Part shown: one piece after another, positions 48,738-60,100 of the stretch | Layout of the letters: each line of letters starts with the position of its first letter | Position numbering within the stretch: position 1 is the stretch's first letter | NCBI GenBank assembly: GCA_039105265.1 | Contig: JAPFFF010000003.1 | Span: 5,704,001 to 5,768,000 of the forward strand | DNA length: 64,000 nucleotides | Direction of reading: 5' to 3' | Origin: Tritrichomonas musculus | Lineage: Eukaryota; Parabasalia; Tritrichomonadida; Tritrichomonadidae | Position numbers and translations under genes: made by a program | The notes under the pieces: model-generated | What the model was told of the DNA's origin: nothing | Database searches by the model: none | Seen by the model: the letters and a program-made list of their open reading frames with translations, nothing else

Positions 48738-49230
48738 ACTCAGTTTATATATATATATATATACAGTTTGTACACATACATCATTTGATATTGATGATGA
48801 ATCCTTTTCAAACAATCATTACCCAAAACAATTATGAACTCTTTCTATTGACGACAATATACTTTGACAATTTGGAATGCTTAATAGCACTCTAACCATA
48901 TCATGAACATAACTGAATTGTATACATTTTTTTAAATAATTTTTATTATAGATAATAAATGTAGGAAGTAAGATTAATTGGTTCCCTATAATCCTTTTAA
49001 AGCAGATATAAAGAAGTTTATTATTTAAACCAAATGGAAATTGATATAATTTACTATCAATTTAGGTAAATTATGGATATTTAAATATACAAAGATTTCA
49101 ATAATAAGTTAACATTTTAATTGAATTTTTTAAAAGGTCTATTGAACTTTTTAAATATGCTATCGAGATTTCTATCAATTTTTTGAGTTTTTTTTTCGAT
49201 CGAAAAATTAATTAAAATCATTAAATTTTT
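48738..49230. other. spacer with (TA)n microsatellite
   Basis: Contains (TA)9 at 48746-48763 just after the stop of the C2 gene. The rest is AT-rich and should hold the promoter of the AGC kinase; no other feature seen. Confidence 0.5.
49218..49222 (+). promoter_or_regulatory. initiator-like TCATT before the AGC kinase gene
   Basis: TCATT with its A 11 bases before the ATG at 49231. It fits the trichomonad initiator TCA(+1)-Py-(T/A) and its usual spacing, but the motif is short. Confidence 0.35.
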
Positions 49231-50673
49231 ATGTCTTCTTCCGGTTGCGGCTCGGATTCTTGCGAAGGAACTTTATGGAAAAATGTAATGCTTGGTTTTT
49301 GGTCTAAAAGATTTTGCCGTCTCGAAGGCAACAATTTTATGATTTTTAAAAAAAAGTCCGATAAAAAACCTGAACAAATAATAGTTATGTCATCACTTGT
49401 TACAACCGAAATAACAGATGCAACAAATAATAAATTCAAAATTAAAATCCCAAAATCTTCAAAATATAATAAAGCTACTACTGGCACATTTGAATCGCCA
49501 TCAATACCAAATTTTATTAAATCAGCCGAAGAAAGCGCTTATAACATATTTTATTTCCAAGCAGCATCAAAAAATGAGATGATGGAATGGATTTTAGATC
49601 TTCGCGTTTGTGCATTTGCAAATCCAGAATTATCTATGGACATGTTCAACATTATATCTGTTCTTGGAAGGGGGAACTTTGGAAAAGTTATGTTGTGTAC
49701 AAAGAAAGATACACAAGAAGTCGTTGCTGTCAAAACTGTACATAAAGCAAGATTAGTAGCAGCTCAAAAGCTATATACAATTTTGACAGAAAGAAACATA
49801 CTTTCAAGGGTAAAGCATCCTTTTATAATATCTTTAAAATACGCATTTCAAACACCAACAAAATTTTATTTGTGCCTTGAATACGCTCCAGGTGGCGATC
49901 TTTTCCACCTCCTTAGTGACGGAAGTCCTCCAATTGATGATATAAAGCTTTACATCGCTGAGCTTTCACTTGCAATTGAAGAACTTCATTTAAATGGAGT
50001 CATATATAGAGACCTTAAGCCAGAAAATGTTTTATTTGATGCAAAAGGCCATATAAAAATAACAGATTTTGGCCTTTCAAAGCTTTTTGATGCAGATCCC
50101 GTTAATCAATTAGTATCGGATTCAAGCGTTCCAATTACATCAACGTTTTGTGGAACAACAGAATATATGGCTCCAGAAATGATCAAAAAAACTGGTTATA
50201 GTTATGCGATTGATTGGTGGAGTCTTGGTGTTATGACATATGAGATGTTTTTCGGAATGACACCTTTTGAAGCTGGTAGTAAGAAACAAATTTACCAGAA
50301 TATTTTAAAATCTGAGCCACACTTTGATAGAGGCGTTGATCCAGATGTGAAAGAATTCATCACAATGCTTCTTCAAAAAAATCCAAAAAAACGAGGAAAC
50401 TTTGATTCTATTAAAAAATCAAAATTGATGGCAAATGTTGACTTTAATGCTGTTTATAGAAAAGAAATTCCTTTGCTACATGTACCATATGTATCAGATT
50501 TAACTGATCCTAACAATTTTGACAAAGAATTTACAAAAGAAGCTGCTTTTGACTCTGTTGTAACAAATGAACCCGTATCACCGATGGTTTCTAACTTCTC
50601 ATTTTCTTGCTTAACTGATGATAACGATTCTTTACTCACAAATCAACTAAATCATAGCAAGAGTACTCCATGA
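49231..50673 (+). CDS. PH-domain AGC protein kinase, Akt/PKB-like
   Basis: A 480-residue protein. Residues 10-128 form a PH domain (GTLWKNVMLGFWSKRFCRLE at its start, EMMEWILDLRVCA as its C-terminal helix). The kinase spans about 139-400: LGRGNFGKV, VAVKTV, YRDLKPEN near 260, DFGLSKLF near 280, and an activation loop STFCGTTEYMAPE carrying the PDK1-site threonine. After it come a turn-motif-like NEPVSPM and a hydrophobic motif VSNFSF near residue 453, whose serine is the expected TORC2-type site. This is the full Akt layout (PH, kinase, C-tail). Known family role: phosphoinositide-dependent growth signalling at the plasma membrane. The PH domain has an insert with several lysines; lipid specificity cannot be judged. 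Confidence 0.88.
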   Translation: MSSSGCGSDSCEGTLWKNVMLGFWSKRFCRLEGNNFMIFKKKSDKKPEQIIVMSSLVTTEITDATNNKFKIKIPKSSKYNKATTGTFESPSIPNFIKSAEESAYNIFYFQAASKNEMMEWILDLRVCAFANPELSMDMFNIISVLGRGNFGKVMLCTKKDTQEVVAVKTVHKARLVAAQKLYTILTERNILSRVKHPFIISLKYAFQTPTKFYLCLEYAPGGDLFHLLSDGSPPIDDIKLYIAELSLAIEELHLNGVIYRDLKPENVLFDAKGHIKITDFGLSKLFDADPVNQLVSDSSVPITSTFCGTTEYMAPEMIKKTGYSYAIDWWSLGVMTYEMFFGMTPFEAGSKKQIYQNILKSEPHFDRGVDPDVKEFITMLLQKNPKKRGNFDSIKKSKLMANVDFNAVYRKEIPLLHVPYVSDLTDPNNFDKEFTKEAAFDSVVTNEPVSPMVSNFSFSCLTDDNDSLLTNQLNHSKSTP

Positions 50674-51127
50674 CTTATTTTTATATGAATAAATTATAAT
50701 ACCGGCATTTATAATTTATTCATAATTTTTAATATAAATAGATATATAAATTTTTAGATCATAATCATCAATTTTTTTTCCCATTTGTTATTTTCTTATT
50801 TTCTTCTTATTATTGACAAAAATGCGCTGTTTTTGAAATATAATCTAGATTGACTTTACTTATATAATATTTCGAATAATTAAAAAAAAATTATATAGAA
50901 AAACAATTATGAAGTCGCCTAAAGTTTTTCAATCTTGAATATTTCATTGTATAATACTCCGTAACCAGTGATTCAAAGATACTGTGATGAAAAAATTTAA
51001 CTCAATTTTTGACTCATTTTAAGCACATCAAATCAAATAAAAAAAATACGATGTTTAACTTATTTACTCAAATAATAAATAATAATAACCATTAAATAAA
51101 TAATGCACACTACACATAGTTATTGAA
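50674..51127. other. spacer between convergent genes
   Basis: A 454-bp AT-rich gap between the 3' ends of the AGC kinase and the giant ankyrin gene. A short inverted repeat, TATAATACCGGCATTTATAATTTATT near 50695-50720, is imperfect. Nothing else seen. Confidence 0.45.
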
Positions 51128-54100
51128 TTAAGAATATTTGTCAATCAGATCAACGATATCATAATTTTTCGCCAAACTTCTCGCGCTTTCGCCATCCACA
51201 GTCAATGCGTTAACGTCAATTTCAGGCAACTGCATCAACATTTCCACAATCTTCCATCTTCCATTTTCAGCAGCTATCATCAATGGAGTATATCCTGTTG
51301 GCGTCTTTATATTATAATTAATTCCTTCCTGTTCTAACAACAGCTTAACGGTCTCCACTCTGTCATGCTTACAAGCTAGATACAAGCAAGATTGACCATT
51401 AGCTCTCAAATTAATATTATATTCACCATTAGCTTTCTTCAATAATAACTTAACAACTTCAACATTTGAAGCTTTGCAAGCAAAATGTAAAGGAGACATT
51501 CCTTTTGTATGAGCAGCTTTTGATTTAATAGTTAAATCACAATCTTTTCTAGCATTACAAAGAGAACCACGAACAACCTTCTTTTTATTCAATATTTCTT
51601 TTTGATCACTTTCAAAAGAGAAAGGATCGATTTCTTTTTCTTCTTCAATCTTTTCATCAAGAAGAAGAGAAACAACTTCTAGATCGCCTTTTTCACAAGC
51701 AAAGCTTAGAGGTGTTCTTCCGTTTTCGAATTCGCCAGTGGCAACAGCATTAATATCAACACGAGGACAAACGTATTCATTGTTGATTAAAATATCAACA
51801 ACTTTTAATTCCCTTGAACGACAAGCTAAATGAAGGGGCGTCATTCCATTCTTATCTTTAATATTCCAATCAATAACTCCACCGTTATTCTTCTCGAATT
51901 CAATGAATAAATCCAAGAGCTGGAGTTTTCCATCACGACAGATATGATGTAATGGGGCCATTTCATCGAAGCTGTCAATTCCATTAATATCGAATATTTC
52001 TTTTTGGCACAAATCAAGCAAATATTGAACCATTTCAACTGAATTTCGTTCACATGCAGTATGGAGAAGTGTCTTATTTTGTTTCATTTTCTTTTGCCTA
52101 ATTTCATACAATTCTGAACTTGATAATGTATGCGCTGGCCTATCGTCATCAGAATCAGAATCATTTTTTGGCGCATTCTTATCAATTCTGTTTCCATAAT
52201 CATCATAATCATCATCATCATAATCGATTCGTGGGACAAAATTAAGATCAATATTTGGATATTCAAGAAGAAGCTTGATAATTGGTATATTCCAGTTCTT
52301 TGCAGCTATACTGACAACAGTATCACAATTTGATGTAAATGAATTAATATCCAAATCAGGGAATAATAATATCCTTTTAACGACATTGTAAAGTTGATTT
52401 GATATACTAATATGAAGAGCAGTAAATCCGTTGTTAAATCGAGGTTCATTATAATAGATATGAAAATTCGTTTGATATGGATTTTTTTCTAATATCTTTT
52501 GCCTTTCTCGTCTGAAATAAGCAGATCTAGTTAATCCTTTAGTTGCTAAGTTAATATCAACTTTATTATTGATCATATCAGACGATAATAAATGCTCAAA
52601 GAAGGCACTGTTCATTGAAGATGGTGCTCCTTTATATTTTGAAAATAAATCTTTAATGTATGAAAAACTAACTCGCGTCAAAATAGATAACGCTAAGTAT
52701 CCTTCACGATCATTACTATCACATGCTTTGTGTAGTGCTGATTTGCCATCATTTGATAATAAATTAAGATTGGTCTTGCTGTAATTCGCTAATATACTAA
52801 CACCAATGTAATTGTTTTTCTCAACTAGCAAATGAAGTAATGTTTTCTTGTCTTCAACAGTGTAATTAACATTGAAGTCCAAATTAGGATCATCTTTGTC
52901 TTCATCACTCTTATTCAGTAATAAGAACATCAAATAAGTATCATTATTTCTAATGCAATCGTAAATGATTTTATCTCTAATTTTATCGCCAAATGTTATC
53001 AATTTCTTATTTCTAAATAATATTTCTAAGATACTCTTATCCCATAATTTAAGTGCAATTTCGATTGGATTTCCATAAATTGATCGATGATTCAAAAATT
53101 TGGGAATTCGTGATTTATTAAGATTATCCATACAGAATTTGACAAGTTTCTTTGATTGAGCAATGATGCCAAAAAGAAGAAGAGAAACGCCATCTTTATC
53201 GAAAAGCTGGAAGTTGGCTCCTTTATTAATAAAATTGCCAATTGTTTCAACAATGATTATTTTCATTTGGTTCTTATTATAGATGTAATACATCATATTT
53301 TCTTGTGATTCAGATTCGAAAACAGCAGGTTCTGCTGAACCACATAGCTCATTATCACTACTTGAAAGAGTATAATCTTCATCTTCATTTTTAGTTATGC
53401 TTGATTTCTTTTCATTTTCATCATCAGAATCCAGAGAATCAGAGTTATCATTAATTTTTTGAAGTATTGCTTTTCTTTTATTATTGATAATATGATTAAT
53501 TAAAGTTTGATTCAAGAAAGATTTAACTTGACTCGTATATTGGTTACTATTTGGATTCGTATTATATATATCAGTTTTTTCCCTGTAGCCTAATGCATTA
53601 AGATATTTTGATTTAATTATCGATGATAGCATCAATAGCAAAGGCGTTGATTTATCAAAGCCATCAATGACAATTTCTTTTCTATTAAGAAGGATATCAA
53701 TATTGTTATAGCATTGGCTTCTACATGCTTCATGAAGCGGTGTTTTATTATATATATCACAAGCATTGATATCAACTTTATTTTCAAGTAGGACACCGAA
53801 TGGAGTTTTAATTTTATAATCATCAATGAATTTATATTGATTTTCATACACTTTTCTATTAAGAACGACTTTTTCTATTTCTTGACAAAGCACGTAACAT
53901 CTTGAAGGAACGTCAAAAGTTGCAGCAATATGCAAAGGTGTTTTACCTTCATTATTTTTAGCATTAAGATCAATTTGAGCAACTTTTGAAGGTGGAAGTT
54001 TATCAAATATAATATTAAGCATATGTGCGTTATTTTTCTTACAAATATAATGAATAGGAGTGTCACCAGAATTATCTTTCAGATTAAAGTTGACATTATC

Positions 54101-57100
54101 ATTATCACTTGCCAACATTATATTGAGGATTTTATCATTAACGTTACTTGAAATGTAGTGAATTGGTGCAATTCCTTTATAATTTAAAGCGTTAAAGTTA
54201 ATTCTTGCTTTATCTGAATTAGAAAGTTTTTCATAAATTAAAGAAAGATGGAAATCATTATTTCCCATACAAATGTAATGAATTGGAGTGTTTCCGACAT
54301 CATCTTCTATGTTGAAATTAATCTTTGATTTCTCTGATTCTGAAAGCTTTTCAAGAAGGACATTTAATACTCTTTTATTATCACTATTCATGCATATCAA
54401 ATGCATTGGCGTTCTTCCTTTGTTATCCTTCAAGTTAAAATTAATCTTAGAACTATCTAGAATATTCTCCATAGAAGAATCACTCTTTGCTTGATTAATT
54501 AGATTAATCTTGTCTAATATAATTCCAAGCATTTTTTCATTTCCATTCTTGCATATGATATGTATTGGGCTTTCACCATTAATGTTGGTCTTATTGAAAT
54601 CAATTGCATCAATTGCAGGCAATGAAAGACTATTTAAGATATGCTCAAGGACTTGATAATTATTATTTTCACAAATTAAATGAATTGGTGTTTCTCCTTT
54701 TTCATTTTGAAGATTAAAATCAATTGATGACTTTTCTGATTCAGGAAGTGACTCAAAAATGATACCAATCATACCATCATCAATGCAATATGTGCGTGAT
54801 TGTTGACTACAAACAATGTGCATTGGTGTTAAAGATCTATTATTTTTCAGGTTGAAATCAAATGAAATATTGTCATACATCGCGGCCTTTTGAAGCAATA
54901 TTTTCATAATTATTTGATTATTATTTTTACAGACTAAATGAAGAGGTGTTTCACCTTGATTATTGGCTGCATTAATATCAACCTTACTTAAATCAATGTG
55001 CTCCAAAAGTACTTTTATCATTTGTTCATTGTCACTTCCACATGCATAATGTAATGGCGTGTCATTGTTGTCATTTCGACTATTTATAAGTGACCTTCCA
55101 TTTTCTGATAATAAAATAAGTGACAATAATTCAATGTTGTGACTTTGACAAGCATAAATAAGAATGTTTGTCTTATCTACAGATGTTATTGTTGGATCAC
55201 AACGTTCATCAGATAAAAGAACCTTTGCTATAGTTAAATAGCCTCTCTTAACAGCAACCAAAAGAGGCGTCAATTCTTCTTTTGTTGATTTTGCGTTCAA
55301 ATCAATATCATCACGTAATAGAAGAGTGGTAACTATGTCTAGCTGGTTTTCATTGCATGCAATATATAAAGCGTTGCAGCCATATTTATATAGATTGTTA
55401 TTTGAAACAGAAAGATGGGTAGACTCGATATCTGGTATTTTTCTAATCTCTTTTTCACGATCAATTCTTTCTAGTTTCTTATAACTATTATTTCTGCTAC
55501 TTCCATAATTATTATTACTTCCCCAGTTACTGCTTCTATTGCTGCTCCAGCCACCTCTAAAACTGCTTCCATAATTATTTCTACTGCCCCAGCCACCTCT
55601 AAAACTGCTTCCATAATTATTTCTACTGCCCCAGCCACTTCCAAAACTGCTTCCATAATTGTCATTTGAGCCATCATCATAATCAAGTCTTCCTTTTTTC
55701 CTTAAGGCTTCTCTTTCTTTCTCTCTTTCTTTTTCTTTTTCTTCTTCAATTTCTATTTCTTTATCACGTTGTTTCACTCTTTCATCAATCTTTCTAACTT
55801 CATTATTATAAAAAGCATCATAAAGATCTTTCTTAAGTTCAATCAGAACAGATCCGTCAGCACTTGTGTATTCATTAACAAGAAGATCATCATGCTTAAT
55901 CAAGTCTTTAACGATGTCGGTATTATGCAACTGACAGGCAATATGAAGAGGGCTCATTCCATACAAATAAGGATCATTTTTTTGACTACTTCTATATGTC
56001 TGGTGTACAAGTAAAGTTACATCAACTGGATCAAAAACAGTTATTAAATTGGGATCAATATTTGGTGTAGAAAGTAACACTGATGCAATACTTGCATTAT
56101 TAGCAATAACAGTTTCTTGTAAAACTGTTTTCCCTTTAATATAGCCATTTAATTTTAAGGATTCATTTTGTGTTAACATTTTAACAATTCGAAAATTATT
56201 CAGTTTAATTGCTAGATTCATTGGAGTTAAGAATAGCAAAGATCCATTTTCCTTTCTTCTATCATCATTTGCAGAAAGAACTTTCAAGTTTACATCAATG
56301 CCCGGAACCAACAAAAGTTGATAAATGAAATCAGAATTCTGCGAATTAATCGCATAACCTAAAGGTGTCATTGATCTTTTATCAATTTGGTTTACATCAA
56401 ACGAAGGATGATGAATAAGAAGAGAGAATATTTCTTGATTACTTTTATCAATTGCTGATTTAATTGGATTCCTTTGTGAACGAAGACTTACTTTCAAATC
56501 TGGTCGATTCATTAAAAGATTAATAATATCAATTCTACTATGATCAACGGCAATTGAAATTGGTGTTTGACCGTTTGTATCGATGCAATTGACATTTGTT
56601 GCTGGATTACTTAATAACATTTGAATAATGTCCTTTTGTGAGTTCTCACAAGCAAGATGAAGAGATGTTTTATTTTGTGATATCATGACATTTGGATCAA
56701 TTTGTGGATGCTGTAATAAAACTTTCATTATTTCGAAGTTATTATCATCCATTGCAATTTGTAGTGCTGTTTCATTATTCGAAGTTTGCAAGTTTATATC
56801 TATTTGCGGATGATGAATAAGAAATTCAACACATGCCTTCTGTGAAGAAAAGTCTCCTCTTGTGCTTTTCTTGGCTTGATTACGAGCTTTTCCCATGCAA
56901 GCATAATGAAGAGGAGACTTGAATGTCTTGAAAGTTTCGCCTGTTGTTGAGGTTAATAAATTAACTTCAATATTCGGCACATTTAATAATAATGATACAA
57001 TTTTATAATATCCATATTGACATGCTGCATGAAGTGGTGTTTTTCCACTTTTTGTAAGACAGTTAACAGTGGCTCCTTTCTCAACCAAAAGTTCTGCTAT

Positions 57101-60100
57101 TCGTGTGTTACCACATCTACAAGCTTGATAAAGTGGTGTCTTTTGATTTGTTGTCTTTTCAATGTCAATGTTTTTGTTGCTTAATAATAATCGACAAATT
57201 GGCTGGTTTCCATTAGTGGCAACGATGAACAAAGGCGTAGAACCACTTTTATTTGGTTCATTCACTTCAATTTCTTCTTTTTCCAGCAAATATTTGACGG
57301 TTTCAACGTCATTATTAAGACAAGCTGTTGATAACAAAGTGTTATCATCATTAAATTTGAAGTTAATTTGGTCACTGCTTATGTACTTCATTAATATCTT
57401 TACAATTTCAAGGTTTCGACGATTTATTGCCAATTGAATTGGTGTGTTTAAATCATTGGATCTTTTATTGATTGATTGTGAACTTATTGAAAGGATCTTT
57501 TCACAAAGTTCAACTTCATTTTTTTCACAGACATAATGAAGAACTGTTTTACCATTGTAATCAAGTGCATCTACATTGATATCATTAACTTCACTCAATA
57601 AAAGTTTTATTATTTTAGGATTCCAATTTTTAGATGCTAATAATAAAGGTGGCACTTCATTAGCATTTGTTGCATTGACTTGGATTCCATTTTGTCTAAG
57701 TAAAAGTTGAACTATTTCGTAGTTTCCATTTTCACAGGCAATCTCAAGTGGTGTCTTGCTGTTATATCTGACATTCAGATCAACAGGTATTGATGATCGA
57801 TTAATAATTAAATCAACAAGATCAAAATTGCCTTTTTTACAACAAATATGAATTGCTCTTTTATTTGATCTATCATCAATATTTGGATCAAAGTTAAACT
57901 TTGTTAACAAAGTCTTGATGATTTCGTAATTTTCACCATAACAAGCTGCATGTAATAATGTTCTTTCTTGAGAGTCAGTATATGACAAATCTGGATTTTC
58001 ATCGAGTTCATTTATTAACAAATTGAAGATATCTAAATCACCATTAAAACAAGCAACAAAAAGTGGCGATTTATGTTGCTTTGTTTCTTGTAAGTTGATT
58101 ATTGATTTGTCTTCAAGATGTGCCAATATCAACTCAACAATGTCTTTGTTTCTGCTTGCACAAGCAAAATAAAGAGGTGTTTCTTTGCTTGTTGTTACAA
58201 AATTAGCATTGGCATTGCGATCAAGTAAGTTGATGACAAGATTTTCACAGCCATTTTCACAGGCATAGCAAAGAGGCGTCTTTGGATTCACTGAGCTGGA
58301 ATCACAATCGATATCATCGAATTGGAACAATAATTCGGCAATTTCCATTTGTGAATATTCACAAGAAACAAGTAATGCTGTTTTCCCATTATTTGTTTTA
58401 GCATTGATATCAATTGAACTTGATTTCTTGCCTTTCTGATTATTATAATCAATTAATAGCTCTACTATTTCCTTGTTGCCTTTCTCACAGGCTGCAATCA
58501 AAGGTGTTTTCCCTTCTTTTGTGGCGGCGTTGATATCAATATTATCAAAGTTTAATAGTGCTTTAACTGAATCAATGATGTTTAAGTCACAAGAGACAAA
58601 AAGTGCTGTCTTTCCATTGAATAGTTTATCATTTATTTCTATTTCGGTGTGCTTTAATAAAAGCTCAATGATATCGGCTCTGCGCATTTCACAGGCCATT
58701 ATTAATGGCGTCTTTCCATTACTTGTGTGCATGTTTGGATCAATTTCTGACTGCGTCTTTGAATATTTCTTCTTTTGGCCTTTTTTACCTCTTTTTGGCT
58801 TAGCTGTTGCATCAATGTTCATGAGAACAGAAATCATGTTGATGTTTCCATTCATTAATGCAAATTGAAGAGGTGTCTTTTGATTGTTGGTTCTTTGATT
58901 CAAATCATATTTGGTTGGAAAATCTGGATTATTTATCAACATGTCAACAATGTCTTCTTTATTTGACTTACAAGCTAAATGAAGTAATGTTTCACCTTCA
59001 TCGGTTAGCAATTCTGTTTCAATATCATCACGATTCAATAATAATGAAACTACTTCAGAATGTCCTTTAGAAATCGCATGTTGTAAAGGTGTCCATTTTT
59101 TAATACCATCTCTTATATTGACTTTAATTTTTTCATATTCAAGTAATAATTCAACAATTTCAGGATTTCCTGACACACAAGCTAAATGAAGAAGGGTAAA
59201 ACCTTTATATTCACCATATTTCACTCTGACATTAATTTTAACTGATTTTCTTTTATATTCAACAATTTTTTGAAATGTATCAGTATCACCACTTAAGCAA
59301 GCAAGTTGTACTGCGCTGAAGCCAGTAGGTGTTGCATTAAAGTTGAATATTTTCTTTTGGAGGAAATATTCAACTAGATCTGATAATCCAAGTTTGCAAG
59401 CCAGTTGAAGAAGCGTTTCTCCATCACTTGAAGCCAATTGGCTATAATGAGTCCTTGAATTTTTATCCTTTTGGAGATCAAATTTATCATTAGAAAGCAA
59501 TAAAAGTGATGCTTGTGAATTTTTGTTCTTGATGCAATATTCAAGTGGAGATTGATTTAGATATTTCGTATTAACATCGATATATGAAAATTGAAGCATG
59601 TATTCAATTCCTATTTCATTATCCATTTTACAAAATAAGTTTAGTAATATATTCGTAGTAGATCCTCTTTCTAGTAAATTTGGAATGAAACTGAAATAAC
59701 TTCTAGAAATGCATTTTTTTAAATATTGGTCAAGCTTTTTGTGATTTCCATGGTGTTCCTCCTCTTCTTTGTGGTCTGATAAATAATTTGTAAGAAATAT
59801 GTAAGAATCATAATTTCCATAATCAATACAATATTTAATTAAAGATTTAACATCTTTAATTATTGGATTACTTTCATTGTTATAATCGTCATTAGAGTTT
59901 TGATTGAAATTCTGACGAATTCTGTTGCCAATAAAATTATAATTATAATTAAATCTATTATTATTATTATTATTATTATCAGAGTCAGAATCAGAACCCG
60001 ACCTTGATTCATTATCCTCGTATGAGTGGTCACTATTGGATTGGTTTTCTTCATAGGTAGGATCTTCTTCTTCATTTTCGCTATCATCTTTTGAAATAGT

